A stretch of DNA of 27,544 nucleotides from JBCBTD01 sp039818825 (GCA_039818825.1 JBCBTD010000054.1:1-27544); one strand, 5' to 3'; counted from the first letter of the stretch, positions 1 to 9,179 are shown. Made by a program: numbers and translations. Notes: generated by a model from the letters alone, not told the origin.

Positions 1-1011
1 CCGCGCGGACCGAAACGATTGATCGTCGACGTGTCGAACACCGAACGTCCGCTGACCGAGATCGACGCGTTGGCGGACGCCTGCGAACCAGGCGTCACGG
101 TCGTCGTGATCGGCGCCAGCCACGACATCGGTTTGTTCCGGCGCCTCGTGCGCTTGGGTGTCAGCGACTACGTCGCCAAGCCGTTGACGCTCGATCTGGT
201 GCGCGATGCCATCGCGCCCGAGAACGTCGCGCCCTCGGTCGGCCGCGGCACCACGGGACGTTCCATCGCGGTGGCGGGTGCTCGGGGGGGCGTCGGCGCC
301 TCGACCATTGCGGCTGGCCTGGGCCGTCTTTTGGCGGCGGACCGTCGGCGCCACGTGGTGATCGTCGATCTCGACGTGTTCGGCGGCACCGGCTGCCTGC
401 AACTCGGCGTGGATCCGGGCGGTCTTGCCGACGCTCTGGCCAACGTTTCGCGTCTCGATGCTGTGTTCCTGGAGCGTGTGCTGGTCCAGGCGGGGCCGCG
501 GCTCTTCGTTCTGGGTGCTCAGTCCGAACTCGATCGGGACGTCGTGCTCGCGACCGAGGCGCTGGATGCCCTCGTCGCCGCCTTGGAGCGTGAGTTCCAT
601 TACGTGATCATCGATCTGCCGCGTCGGCCCGGCGAGGTCTTCGCCTGGGCGTTGCGGCGGGCTGCGGTCCGCCTCCTGGTGATGGACCGCACGGTGGCGT
701 CGGTACGCGATGGCAAGCGGATGCTCGACTTGGTCGCCGGCAGCGCCTCGCGTTCCTTGGTGATCTTGAACGACGATCAACCGCGGCGGTCCCTGCAACT
801 CTCGTCGTCGTTGGTGGAGGAGGCCCTCGACCGCCCGGTCGACGTCGAGATCGGCTACGACGCCGCTGCAGTCAGTCGGCTGGACAATCTCGGCGAGGCC
901 GGGGCGAGCGCTCGCAGCCCCTTGGCCTCGGGCCTTGCCGCAGTGGCCGGCTCGCTGCTGGGCCAAGCGCCCAGGCCGCGCTCGCGGTGGCCCTGGCGAG
1001 GTTGGCGATGA
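1..1011 (+). CDS. tadZ: TadZ/CpaE pilus-localisation ATPase (5' partial)
   Basis: The reading frame is open to the left edge, so the true start lies outside; the TTG at 19 is an internal codon. The visible N-terminal ~75 residues resemble the receiver-like domain of TadZ/CpaE (VIGASHDIGLFRRL, then GVSDYVAKPL). A MinD/ParA-type ATPase domain follows from about residue 85 with the deviant P-loop ARGGVGAST, where both usual lysines are replaced, as is known for TadZ proteins. The VIVDLDVFGG segment after it matches the family's Asp-containing strand. TadZ proteins localise the Tad secretion machine, often at a pole. The stop codon overlaps the tadA start by four bases (ATGA), which indicates translational coupling. 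Family assignment is secure; only the missing start is uncertain. Confidence 0.93.
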   Translation, partial: PRGPKRLIVDVSNTERPLTEIDALADACEPGVTVVVIGASHDIGLFRRLVRLGVSDYVAKPLTLDLVRDAIAPENVAPSVGRGTTGRSIAVAGARGGVGASTIAAGLGRLLAADRRRHVVIVDLDVFGGTGCLQLGVDPGGLADALANVSRLDAVFLERVLVQAGPRLFVLGAQSELDRDVVLATEALDALVAALEREFHYVIIDLPRRPGEVFAWALRRAAVRLLVMDRTVASVRDGKRMLDLVAGSASRSLVILNDDQPRRSLQLSSSLVEEALDRPVDVEIGYDAAAVSRLDNLGEAGASARSPLASGLAAVAGSLLGQAPRPRSRWPWRGWR

Positions 1012-2357
1012 GCGGTTTCGGTCGCCGCGCCGGCGGCACCGTCGCGCAAACGGTCGTCGCGCCGATTGCTGACGAACCGGCGGTGCGTATGGTCGGTCCG
1101 ACGACCCTCAAGGAGCCCTATCGCGTCGTCCGAGCGCGCCTCTTCGAGCGGGTCAACGTCTCTGCGGCAGTGATGAGCGGCCGCGAGAAGCTGGCCGGCG
1201 AGCTGAAGCCACTTGTCTCCGACATCGGCCAGGCAGAACGCTTGCGGCTGACGGCTGCAGAGCAGGACGAGATCGTTCGGCTACTCTTGGACGACATGTT
1301 CGGACTTGGACCGATCGAGCCGCTGCTGGAAGATCCGACGATCACCGACATCCTGATCAACGGGCCCGACCAGATCTACGTCGAACGCCGCGGGCGTTTG
1401 GAACTCACCTCGATCGCGTTCCGCGATCGCGACCACCTCACCGACGTGGCTCAGCGGATCGCGGCGGCCGTCGGACGGCGCGTCGACGAGACCAGCCCCA
1501 TGGTCGACGCGCGGCTCGCCGACGGCAGCCGCGTGAACGTCGTCCTGCCACCGCTGGCGCTGCAGGGCGCTTGCGTTTCGATCCGCAAGTTCGCCCGGCA
1601 CAGTGTGACGCTGCGGCAGATGGCGGACCAGGGCAACATCTCGACGCCGCTGGCGCGGCTGCTCGAAATCGCCGGCCGCTGCCGCCTCAATCTCATCATC
1701 TCGGGCGGTACCGGCTCGGGAAAGACGACGCTTCTCAACGCCATCTCCCGACACATCGACCACGGCGAGCGCATCGTTACCATCGAGGATGCGGCCGAGT
1801 TGCAGTTCCAGCAACCGCATGTCGTCCGCTTGGAGACCCGTCCGCCAAGCATCGAGGGCTCCGGCGAGGTCACTCAACGTGATCTGGTCCGCAACGCGCT
1901 CCGGATGCGTCCCGACCGCATCATCCTCGGCGAGACCCGTGGTGCGGAAGCGTTCGACGTGCTCCAGGCGATGAACACCGGCCATGACGGCTCGATGACG
2001 ACCATCCACGCCAACACGCCGCGCGACGCGTTGGTGCGGCTGGAGAACATGGTGATGATGGCCGCGCAGACTCTGCCGATACGAGCGATTCGCGCGCAGA
2101 TCGTCAGCGCGCTGCACCTGATCGTGCAGATCGCCAGGATGCGTGACGGCGTGCGGCGCATCGTTCAGGTCAGCGAGGTCGTCGGTATCGAGGGTGACGT
2201 CATCACCACCCAGGACCTCTTCTCGTTCACGGTCGACACGACGGTGCATGGCGAGAAGGTCGAAGGGCGGTTCGTATCGACGCATCTCCGACCGCATTTC
2301 AGCGACCGCGCCGCACATTTCGGGCTCGCCGGCGAGCTGAGCGAGCTGATGAACTGA
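1008..2357 (+). CDS. tadA: TadA/CpaF secretion ATPase of the Tad pilus
   Basis: This is a 449-residue hexameric type II/IV secretion ATPase that powers pilus extension at the cytoplasmic face. Visible motifs in order: DILINGPDQIYVERRG (N-terminal domain conserved in CpaF), Walker A GGTGSGKTT with Lys239, Asp box TIEDAAELQ, Walker B RIILGETRGAEAF and His box TTIHANTPRDAL. Length and order match CpaF/TadA. I chose the ATG at 1008 because it overlaps the tadZ stop as ATGA; an in-frame GTG at 987 would lengthen the overlap and adds nothing conserved. The gene sits between tadZ and tadB, the usual order. Confidence 0.96.
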   Translation: MSGFGRRAGGTVAQTVVAPIADEPAVRMVGPTTLKEPYRVVRARLFERVNVSAAVMSGREKLAGELKPLVSDIGQAERLRLTAAEQDEIVRLLLDDMFGLGPIEPLLEDPTITDILINGPDQIYVERRGRLELTSIAFRDRDHLTDVAQRIAAAVGRRVDETSPMVDARLADGSRVNVVLPPLALQGACVSIRKFARHSVTLRQMADQGNISTPLARLLEIAGRCRLNLIISGGTGSGKTTLLNAISRHIDHGERIVTIEDAAELQFQQPHVVRLETRPPSIEGSGEVTQRDLVRNALRMRPDRIILGETRGAEAFDVLQAMNTGHDGSMTTIHANTPRDALVRLENMVMMAAQTLPIRAIRAQIVSALHLIVQIARMRDGVRRIVQVSEVVGIEGDVITTQDLFSFTVDTTVHGEKVEGRFVSTHLRPHFSDRAAHFGLAGELSELMN

Positions 2358-2368
2358 GGGCCGACGCG

Positions 2369-3331
2369 ATGATGCCCGATTGGCTCCCGATCGCTGCTAC
2401 CGGCCTGGCCGCAGGCGCTGCAGCGCTGATCCTGACCAGCTGGTTGCCATGGCTGGGTGCCAGCACCGACGAGCGGCTCCGACGCCATGCGCTTGACGTC
2501 TTGCACCAGGACCGACGCGCACCCGCGGCGGCCGATGACGTCGCGGTGTTCGCTGACGCCGACAGCGGTCGGATGGCTCGCCTCCGGACGCGTCTCGACA
2601 TGGCTGTCGTTCCCTATGGTGGCTGGCAGAAGATCCGACTGACGATCCTTGGCGGGCTGCTCCTCGCCATCGTCGTGGCCGCCTTGCTGGTCCGTTCAGC
2701 CGGCCTACCCACCGCCCACGCCATCCTTGGCGGGTTGGTCGCTGGCACCGTCATCGCCATTCTTTGGGTGGGTCAGCTCCGCCGGCGTTGGCGGATCGCA
2801 TTCTTGGAGAACCTTGCCGACGCCATCGACTTGGTGATCCGCGCCGTCAAAGCCGGCATTCCCGTGGTCGAGGCGATCCGCACCGCAGGTCGGGAAGTGA
2901 ACGAGCCCGTCCGCAGCGAGTTCGCTCGAATCACCGAGGAGGTGGACATCGGTGGCGATCTCCGTGATGCACTGCGCCGCTCGGCGCGCCGGGTCCGGAT
3001 CGCCGATGTCGACTTCTTCGTTCTCTGTCTGATCCTGCAGCGCGAGACCGGCGGCCAGCTGGCCGAAACACTGCAGGGTCTCAGCACCGTGCTGCGCCGC
3101 CGCACCGAACTGCGCCTGAAGACCCGCGCGTTGACGGCCGAGGGGCGGCTTTCGGTGATGGTGGTTGCCGCCATTCCGATCCTGGCCGGCTTCGGGATGT
3201 ACTTCAGCAACCCCGCCTACATGGGCCTGCTCCTGGAGCCCGGGCTCGGCCGGATGATGCTCTATGTCGCCGTTGCCTGTCATCTGACCGGTGTGGCGAT
3301 CGCCCATCGCCTCACACAGGTTCAGCCATGA
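2369..3331 (+). CDS. tadB: TadB inner-membrane platform protein
   Basis: The 320-residue protein has a type II secretion F domain (T2SSF) and forms, with TadC, the inner-membrane platform on which TadA acts. Hydrophobic segments lie near residues 4-26, 92-112 and 116-136, and two more near the C terminus (VMVVAAIPILAGFGMYF and MLYVAVACHLTGVAIA). The central region has the characteristic IDLVIRAVKAGIPVVEAI followed by RETGGQLAETL, typical of TadB. It begins 11 bases after tadA, with ATG at 2369 or 2372 possible. Its stop overlaps the tadC start by four bases. Position before a second T2SSF protein supports the TadB rather than TadC name. Confidence 0.94.
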   Translation: MMPDWLPIAATGLAAGAAALILTSWLPWLGASTDERLRRHALDVLHQDRRAPAAADDVAVFADADSGRMARLRTRLDMAVVPYGGWQKIRLTILGGLLLAIVVAALLVRSAGLPTAHAILGGLVAGTVIAILWVGQLRRRWRIAFLENLADAIDLVIRAVKAGIPVVEAIRTAGREVNEPVRSEFARITEEVDIGGDLRDALRRSARRVRIADVDFFVLCLILQRETGGQLAETLQGLSTVLRRRTELRLKTRALTAEGRLSVMVVAAIPILAGFGMYFSNPAYMGLLLEPGLGRMMLYVAVACHLTGVAIAHRLTQVQP

Positions 3332-4287
3332 TCTGGGGTGGCGACCTCACTTGGTTGGTCGCAGCCGTGGTCGGCGGCAGCCTCGCCGTCGTTGCTGTCG
3401 GCCGCATGGATGCCTGGATGCGCGACCGCGAGGCGGTGCGCAGCCGCGCCCTTGCGCAAGTGCCAGGTGCCGGGCAGCCGGATCTCGGCGGCCGTGCGGT
3501 CCGCCGCTTGGTCGGTGAGGTCCGAGGCGTGTTGGACGAGGCCGCTGCCGCGATCGGCGCCCATCGGTGGCTGCGGCCGCAAGAACGCGCGAAGGCCCTG
3601 TCCGTGCTGGAGCGCGCCGGTTTCAGGAGCCGCGCGGCGATCGTCCGCTATACGGCCGCGAAGCTGATTTCTGCAGTGGCCGCATGCGGCGCGGCCATTT
3701 TGCTCGGCCAGGCCAACCCCGACGTCGCCACCCACGCGGCGGTCGAGGTGGCATTGGTCCTCGGCGCAGCGTTCGCGGGCGGCCTCCTGCCTGAGATCGT
3801 CGTCGGCTTCGTCGCCCGGCGTCGTGGCCGCGCGATCGCCACGGCGTTGCCCGACGCTCTCGATCTGATGATCATCGTCGCCAACTCCGGGCAGAGCCTC
3901 GACATGTCGTTGGACCGCGTGGCGCGCGAGATGGCGTCGAGCGCGCCGGCGCTCTCGGACGAGCTTCAGGTCACGATGTCGGAGCTACGGGTGCTCGCCA
4001 ATCGGCGCGAGGCGCTGGAGAACTTGGCCCGGCGCACCGGCCTGCGCGCGGTTCGCAGCTTCACGGCGACGCTCATCCAAACCATCCAATACGGCACGCC
4101 CCTCAGCCAGGCGCTGAAGGTGCTCGCTGACGAGATGCGCCAGACCAGACTGTTGGAACTAGAGGAACAGGCCGGGCGCCTTCCGGCCATTTTGAGCGTC
4201 GTGCTGATGACGCTGATCATGCCGTCACTGTTCATCGTCACGGGCGGGCCGGCCGTACTCACGCTGATGCAGAGCTTCGCCCCTTGA
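3328..4287 (+). CDS. tadC: TadC inner-membrane platform protein
   Basis: This 319-residue T2SSF-domain protein is the second half of the Tad inner-membrane platform. Hydrophobic segments are near the N terminus (LVAAVVGGSLAVVAVG), in the middle (LISAVAACGAAILLG, then ALVLGAAFAGGLLPEIVVGF) and at the C terminus (LSVVLMTLIMPSLFIVTGG). The segment ALPDALDLMIIVANSGQSLD followed later by QYGTPLSQALKVLADEM is characteristic of TadC. It starts at an ATG overlapping the tadB stop (ATGA), so the pair is probably translated as a coupled unit in near-equal amounts. Confidence 0.94.
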   Translation: MIWGGDLTWLVAAVVGGSLAVVAVGRMDAWMRDREAVRSRALAQVPGAGQPDLGGRAVRRLVGEVRGVLDEAAAAIGAHRWLRPQERAKALSVLERAGFRSRAAIVRYTAAKLISAVAACGAAILLGQANPDVATHAAVEVALVLGAAFAGGLLPEIVVGFVARRRGRAIATALPDALDLMIIVANSGQSLDMSLDRVAREMASSAPALSDELQVTMSELRVLANRREALENLARRTGLRAVRSFTATLIQTIQYGTPLSQALKVLADEMRQTRLLELEEQAGRLPAILSVVLMTLIMPSLFIVTGGPAVLTLMQSFAP

Positions 4288-4303
4288 GAGAAGGTGGTCC
4301 AGA

Positions 4304-5077
4304 ATGGTCAAACGACGTGTGACGTTGGCGATCGTCGCTGCACTCGCGCTCGCCGGTTGCCAGCACGGCCATACCGATCCGGAGGCGGTCAGTGCGGCCG
4401 AGACCATCGGTCTGGAGAGCACGCTCCGGCTGGCCGACGCGGCCCTCGCCGGCGGTGACGTCAACAGCGCGATGGCACTCTACCAGCAGACCACCCAGCA
4501 GTTCCCGGAGTCGACCCGCGCCCGCGCGGCGTTCGCCGATGCGCTTCTGGCCGTCGGCGCGCATCCCGAAGCCGAAGCCGCCTATCAGAACCTCGACCGG
4601 GCCGAGCCGGGACAGCCCGAAGCGCCTTTGGGTCTGGGCAGGGTGGCGTTGGCCGAGGGCCGGACCAACGATGCGATGAACGTGTTCGAGACCGCGCTCC
4701 GGACGTTCCCGAAAGACCCGCGACTGATGAACGGCCTTGCGGTCGCGTACGACTACCATGGGCGCCATGCCGAAGCGCAAAGCCTCTATCGGCAGATCCT
4801 GCAGATGCAGCCGGCCAATCGTGCCGTCTCCAACAATCTGGCGCTGTCGCTGATGCTGACGGGCGCAACCGACGAAGCTCTGGAGCGGTTCACGGGCTTG
4901 GCTGCAGGGCCGACCTTGCTGCCGCAAGCGCGCTACAACCTCGCGCTGGTCTATGGCGTCAGCGGTGACGAAGCAGCGGCGCGGGATCTGTTGCAGCCGG
5001 CGCTCGGCCGCCAAGCGACCGAGGAAAATCTGCGCTTCTACAGGATGTTGGCCGGAGCGACGACGGCACGGCGATGA
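4304..5077 (+). CDS. tadD: TadD lipoprotein with TPR repeats
   Basis: The 257-residue product has a lipoprotein signal: a basic start (MVKRR), a hydrophobic core and lipobox LAGC with the acylated Cys near residue 19. About four to five tetratricopeptide repeats follow, for example AYQNLDRAEPGQPEAPLGLG and ALRTFPKDPRLMNGLAVAYD. TadD is a pilotin-like lipoprotein needed for assembly or stability of the Tad secretin. A good ribosome site (GAGAAGG at about 4287-4293) lies 10 bases before the ATG, the first clear non-overlapping start in the operon. Its stop overlaps the tadE start (ATGA). Confidence 0.92.
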   Translation: MVKRRVTLAIVAALALAGCQHGHTDPEAVSAAETIGLESTLRLADAALAGGDVNSAMALYQQTTQQFPESTRARAAFADALLAVGAHPEAEAAYQNLDRAEPGQPEAPLGLGRVALAEGRTNDAMNVFETALRTFPKDPRLMNGLAVAYDYHGRHAEAQSLYRQILQMQPANRAVSNNLALSLMLTGATDEALERFTGLAAGPTLLPQARYNLALVYGVSGDEAAARDLLQPALGRQATEENLRFYRMLAGATTARR

Positions 5078-5721
5078 GCGGGATGAGCGCCGCCATCCGT
5101 CTCGCGCGCGACCGAACGGACGCCCGTTGGAGCGCTGGCTCCGTCGCACTCGAGTTCGCCGTGACCGCACCGCTGTTGATCGGTCTGATCGTCACCGTGG
5201 TCGATCTGGCAGTCGTGCTGGCGGGCGGCGTGGCGTTGCAGGCCGGTGTCAGGGCGGCGTCACGCTACGGTCTGACTGGCCTCGAGCGTGGCGATCAGAC
5301 CCGTGGCGACGTCATTCGCGACATCGTCACCGAGCATGTCTGCCCGGCTGCCGTGGCCGACCGGGACACGACCGTTTGCTACTGGACGGCGGAGGGGCTG
5401 CCGGTCGATGCCGACGCCTTGGGCGTTCCTTTGGTGATCGACACCTTCGCCTACACCGATCCGCAAAACGTCGGCCAACCCGAACCCTGGGCCGACGAAA
5501 ACGGCAACGGCCGCTTCGACGCCGGCGAAGACTACAACGACGTCAACGGCAACGGCGTCTGGGATGCCGACATGGGCCGTGCGGACCTCGGCGGGACCAA
5601 CGATATCGTGGTCTACAACGTGCTGATGTCGCAGCGGGTGTGGACGCCACTCCTGCGAGCCGCGATCGGCGAAACGGTGCTCCATCGGGCGCGGATGGTC
5701 ATCCGCAACGAGCCGTTCTGA
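5074..5721 (+). CDS. tadE: TadE-like minor pseudopilin with EF-hand-like loops
   Basis: This is a 215-residue TadE-family protein. Near residues 24-50 lies the conserved pseudopilin-like segment (SVALEFAVTAPLLIGLIVTV), a membrane helix preceded by a Glu as in TadE/TadF pseudopilins. The periplasmic part is unusual: residues 141-152 (D-E-N-G-N-G-R-F-D-A-G-E) and 156-167 (D-V-N-G-N-G-V-W-D-A-D-M) fit the 12-residue calcium-loop spacing with acidic or Asn residues at positions 1, 3, 5 and 9, and a Glu at 12 in the first loop. Calcium binding is inferred only. Start ATG 5074 overlaps the tadD stop, and its stop shares a base with the tadF start. Confidence 0.9.
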   Translation: MSGMSAAIRLARDRTDARWSAGSVALEFAVTAPLLIGLIVTVVDLAVVLAGGVALQAGVRAASRYGLTGLERGDQTRGDVIRDIVTEHVCPAAVADRDTTVCYWTAEGLPVDADALGVPLVIDTFAYTDPQNVGQPEPWADENGNGRFDAGEDYNDVNGNGVWDADMGRADLGGTNDIVVYNVLMSQRVWTPLLRAAIGETVLHRARMVIRNEPF

Positions 5722-6362
5722 TGACCACCGGTAGGCCGACGGTCGTCGGTCGGTGGCGTCGCGGCCAAGACGACGTTGGCGGGCGGGGCATCCTGGCGGC
5801 GGCGGGTGCGGTCGTTGTCGACCGGCGCGGCGCCGTGGCGATCGAAACCGGGCTCGCCGCAACTGCGTTGCTGGTGCTTGCGGTCTTCATCCTCGACGTG
5901 GTCCGGCTGATCGAGACGATGTCGCGCATGGATCGTGTCGCCGCGGTGACGGCAGATCTCGTCGCCCGCAATGACGACGTCGTCGATTCCACCGACTTTC
6001 GCAACGTGGCTGCCAACAACGCGCTCGGCGCGTTCTTCTTTGCGGCCAACGAGATCGCCAGGCCGGACGACCTCGTCAACGACGGCCGGGTCATCGTCAG
6101 CTCGATCCTGCCGAAGGCTGCTGGCTTCGATCTCAACTGGCAGCGGACCGGCCCCTACACGCTGACCGCGTCCAGCCAGATCGGGGATCTCGGGGACCTG
6201 CCGACCACTGGGAACTTCATCGTCAGCGAGGTGTTCTTCCAATTTCGGCCGTTGGTCCTCGACCAGCTCGATCTGCTCGACGGGTTCTCGACGCTGCTCT
6301 ACGCGCGCGCGCTCTACCGTCCACGGATGGGCGCGCTGACGTCCCTCCAGCCGCCGGTGTGA
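5721..6362 (+). CDS. tadF: TadF/TadE-like minor pseudopilin
   Basis: The 213-residue product carries the TadE/TadF signature near residues 38-62: AVAIETGLAATALLVLAVFI followed by LDVVRLIETMSRMDRVAAV. A soluble periplasmic region follows. By place, between TadE and the vWA protein TadG, it is TadF. The ATG at 5721 shares one base with the tadE stop (TGATG), so I chose it; the much longer open frame upstream of 5721 is only a shadow of tadD and tadE. In the family such proteins are processed by the prepilin peptidase TadV, which is not in the window. Confidence 0.87.
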   Translation: MTTGRPTVVGRWRRGQDDVGGRGILAAAGAVVVDRRGAVAIETGLAATALLVLAVFILDVVRLIETMSRMDRVAAVTADLVARNDDVVDSTDFRNVAANNALGAFFFAANEIARPDDLVNDGRVIVSSILPKAAGFDLNWQRTGPYTLTASSQIGDLGDLPTTGNFIVSEVFFQFRPLVLDQLDLLDGFSTLLYARALYRPRMGALTSLQPPV

Positions 6363-6366
6363 GCAG

Positions 6367-7857
6367 GTGAGCGGCGTCCTCTCCGTCGTGCGCGATCTCG
6401 CCCGGTCCGAGCAGGGCGCGACCGCGTTGCTCACGGCGATGGTGGCCACGACCGTCGTGGGCGCCATGCTGACGGCGTTCGACATCGCTCGGCTGCACCT
6501 GACCCAAACCCGCTTGCAGCTCTCGGTGGACGCGGCGGCACTTGCGGCGACACGCGATGCCACGTCACCGACGCTCGACGGCGACGTTCGTGCCGTGTTC
6601 GACGCGAACTTCCGCCCCGGCTTCCTCGGCACGGTCGTCGCCGATTTCGCCGTGCTGCCACTGGTCCAGGACGACGCCACGGTCTCGATGCAGATCAAGG
6701 CCGAGGTCGATCTGCCGTCGGTACTCAGCCCGATGTTGTCCATCGTGGCCTCCGACCTGTTTTATCTGGAGGCGTCGGCGACGACGCTGCGTCGTACGTT
6801 GGGCGTCGAGTTGGCGCTGGTCTTGGACAACACCGGGTCGATGCGCGGTGGCAACAAGATCGGCGCGCTGCGCGATGCCGCCCAGTTGCTCACCGACATC
6901 GTGTTCGACGGCCGCGAATCGGTCCCGAACCTGCAGGTCGCGGTGGTGCCATACACGGCAACCGTGAACATCGGGGATCAGCACGCCTTTTGGCTTGCCG
7001 ATCCTGCCACCGCCCCGCTCATCCCGCCCGCGAGCATGGCCGACTTTGCGCCGACCGATTGGAAGGGCTGTGTGTTGGCACGAACCGGGGGCGAGGACAG
7101 CACCGAGACGCCGCCCGGCGTGGCACCGCTCGACCCGTTCTTCTACCCGGCTTCGGACCCGGCGGTGTGCACGCCGTTTCCGAAGAAGCAGCGCAGGCTC
7201 AACTGCTGGCCGGACGGCGCCGGTCAGGTCGACGAGCGGAACGGAGCGCAGAACGACGGCTACGGGCCCAATCTCGGCTGCGGACCGCCGATCCTGCCGC
7301 TGACGGAGTCCTACGACGCGGTGACCGCGACGATCGCCGGGATGCAGCCGTGGCATCGCGGCGGCACGATGGCGAACATGGGGCTGGTGTGGGGTTGGCG
7401 GGCGCTCTCGCCGGACTGGCGCGGTCTTTGGCGGCGGCCGAACGGCACGGCCATCACCGACCGACCCTTCGACTACGACCATCCCAGCACCCGCAAGGTC
7501 GTGGTGCTGATGACCGATGGCAACAACGAGTGGTATCAAGACGACTACACCGCCTACCGCTTCCCGGCCGACGACGTGCTCGGCATTGGCGGTGGCAAAC
7601 GCACGGTGGAGATCAACGCCCGGATGCTGGCGGCCTGCACGGCGCTCAAGACCAACGGCGTGGTGGTGTTCACCGTCACGTTCGGTTCCGCGCCCAGCGG
7701 TGCGACCCAAAAGCTCTACCGAGATTGCGCGTCCGCGCCGGATCAGGACCCGGCGTTCCCGGGGCTGAAGTACTTCCACGCGCCGACGGCAGCGGCCCTG
7801 AGTGCCAGCTTCTCTGACATCGCCGGACAGCTGACGGAACTCAGGCTCATCCAATAG
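6367..7857 (+). CDS. tadG: TadG-like pilus protein with von Willebrand A domain
   Basis: The 496-residue protein begins with a TadE/TadG-type N-terminal membrane segment (ATALLTAMVATTVVGAMLTA followed by FDIARLHLTQTRLQLSVDAA, common to TadG). A von Willebrand factor A domain has the MIDAS motif D154-N-T-G-S158 (LVLDNTGSM) and the later strand VVLMTDGNNEWYQ. Between them is a Cys-containing insert (residues about 235-310) that could be disulphide-bonded outside the membrane. TadG ends many Tad operons and may contribute to adhesion or surface anchoring. The start is GTG at 6367, four bases after tadF; no strong ribosome site is visible, so coupled translation is likely. Confidence 0.9.
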   Translation: MSGVLSVVRDLARSEQGATALLTAMVATTVVGAMLTAFDIARLHLTQTRLQLSVDAAALAATRDATSPTLDGDVRAVFDANFRPGFLGTVVADFAVLPLVQDDATVSMQIKAEVDLPSVLSPMLSIVASDLFYLEASATTLRRTLGVELALVLDNTGSMRGGNKIGALRDAAQLLTDIVFDGRESVPNLQVAVVPYTATVNIGDQHAFWLADPATAPLIPPASMADFAPTDWKGCVLARTGGEDSTETPPGVAPLDPFFYPASDPAVCTPFPKKQRRLNCWPDGAGQVDERNGAQNDGYGPNLGCGPPILPLTESYDAVTATIAGMQPWHRGGTMANMGLVWGWRALSPDWRGLWRRPNGTAITDRPFDYDHPSTRKVVVLMTDGNNEWYQDDYTAYRFPADDVLGIGGGKRTVEINARMLAACTALKTNGVVVFTVTFGSAPSGATQKLYRDCASAPDQDPAFPGLKYFHAPTAAALSASFSDIAGQLTELRLIQ

Positions 7858-7908
7858 CGTGCCCGTGTGCGGGTCGCGTCGGTTGACGGGGCCTTGCTGG
7901 CTCGAGCC

Positions 7909-8754
7909 ATGATACGTGCCAGTTGGGTGACGGCAGTACGTAGGGGAGCGGCATGGCTCGATCGGCCATGGTCGACTTCGGCGCGATCGGCCGCTGATTA
8001 CGATTTCTTCGTCGCTCATTCGACCGAGACAGATGCTCAAATCGCGAACCTCGTCGGACATGGCCACCGTTGGCGCGATGGCGCCGAGGCGCTGCACGTG
8101 CTGGACTTCGGTTGCGGTACGGGTGCCTTCTCTGCTCGCTGGCTCGAGGCGGAACGGTTGTCCGTCGGCACCCTTGCACTGGTCGAGCCGGTCCGTGCGC
8201 ACCTCGAGGCAGCGGAACGACGCCTCGCGGCCCATGTTGGCGAAATCCTCGTTCTCGATCCGGCATTGAATGCACTCGGAACACGCCGCTTCGATCTCAT
8301 CATCGCGAACCACAGCCTCTACTACGTGCCCGACCTCGATGCGACTGCCAGAGGCCTCGTCGCGGCCCGGGCACCCGGCGGTACCCTCGTCGTGGCGCTG
8401 CTCGACGAGCGAAACCTGCTGGCGGCGCTCTGGCGGGCCGGTTTCGCCGCGATGGGTCGACCGTTCCCGTTCGCGCTTGCCGGCGACTGGGAGGCAGCGT
8501 TGGCGCGGCTGGACGTGGCGAGCGATCGCGAGTGGGTGCGTTACCGGATCGACGTCCCGGACAGCACCTCGGCCCGCACGCGGATGTCGAGGTTCCTCTT
8601 CGGCGCCGAGGTCGTCGATGCCCATGGCGAGAGACTGCTGGCCTTGTTCGATGACTATCGCGCAGGCGCACGGATCGTGATCGAAACGGCGTACCCGCAT
8701 CTGGTTGCGGGCGTCACCGACCATCGCGACCGCGAAGGGACCACCAGCCGATGA
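7909..8754 (+). CDS. class I SAM-dependent methyltransferase
   Basis: Motif I of Rossmann-fold methyltransferases is clear around residues 64-75 (VLDFGCGTGAFSARW), followed by the post-I acidic strand LALVEPVRAHLEAAERR. The strand-4 region is FDLIIANHSLYYVPDLDAT, then APGGTLVVALLDERN. The overall layout resembles UbiE/Methyltransf_12-type enzymes acting on small molecules; the substrate cannot be read from the sequence. The start is uncertain: ATG 7909 is the only in-frame ATG near the 5' end, while GTG 7867 would place the gene 9 bases after tadG and GTG 7927 is also possible. The stop overlaps the cupin start (ATGA), so these two genes form a pair. Confidence 0.8.
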   Translation: MIRASWVTAVRRGAAWLDRPWSTSARSAADYDFFVAHSTETDAQIANLVGHGHRWRDGAEALHVLDFGCGTGAFSARWLEAERLSVGTLALVEPVRAHLEAAERRLAAHVGEILVLDPALNALGTRRFDLIIANHSLYYVPDLDATARGLVAARAPGGTLVVALLDERNLLAALWRAGFAAMGRPFPFALAGDWEAALARLDVASDREWVRYRIDVPDSTSARTRMSRFLFGAEVVDAHGERLLALFDDYRAGARIVIETAYPHLVAGVTDHRDREGTTSR

Positions 8755-9179
8755 CCGAACATCGTACCGCATTGCTCTTGGCCGGTCTCGTCGTCGGCGC
8801 GCTCACTACGGGTGCGGTTCTCGCCCAGACACCACCAATCAGCACCGACTTGCGGTTGGAGACGTCGACCACCGTCATCGGGCAACCGATCGTCTATCCG
8901 AGCGGCACCCCTGAGGTCACGGTCGCGATCGTGACCATCGAGCCGGGCGCCAGCACCGGCTGGCACCGGCACGAGGTGCCGGTCATCGGCTACGTCCTGG
9001 AGGGCGAATTGACCGTCGACTACGGGCCGGACGGAACCCGCCTCTACCGCCCCGGCGACGCGCTCGCCGAGGCGCTCGGCACCGAGCATGACGGGACCAA
9101 TACCGGCGACGTCCCAACGCGCTTGCTCGCGGTGTACCTGGGCGCCGAGGGCGTGGCGAACTCGACGCCGACACCCTAG
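8751..9179 (+). CDS. secreted single-domain cupin protein
   Basis: The 142-residue product starts with a signal peptide (hydrophobic core LLLAGLVVGALTTGAVLA, likely cut after LAQ). A cupin_2 beta-barrel follows: motif 1 is G-W-H72-R-H74-E with EGEL further on, and motif 2 contains PGDALAEALGTEHDGTNTG. The two His of motif 1 and the later His suggest a metal site in the periplasm. Catalytic function is unknown; small exported cupins of this kind are common in Alphaproteobacteria. It is translationally coupled to the methyltransferase by the ATGA overlap. Confidence 0.82.
   Translation: MTEHRTALLLAGLVVGALTTGAVLAQTPPISTDLRLETSTTVIGQPIVYPSGTPEVTVAIVTIEPGASTGWHRHEVPVIGYVLEGELTVDYGPDGTRLYRPGDALAEALGTEHDGTNTGDVPTRLLAVYLGAEGVANSTPTP

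Noticed and set aside
6565..8772. A 735-codon minus-strand open frame
   Set aside because: It lies antisense to tadG and the methyltransferase, mirrors their G/C-biased codons and has no recognisable motif.
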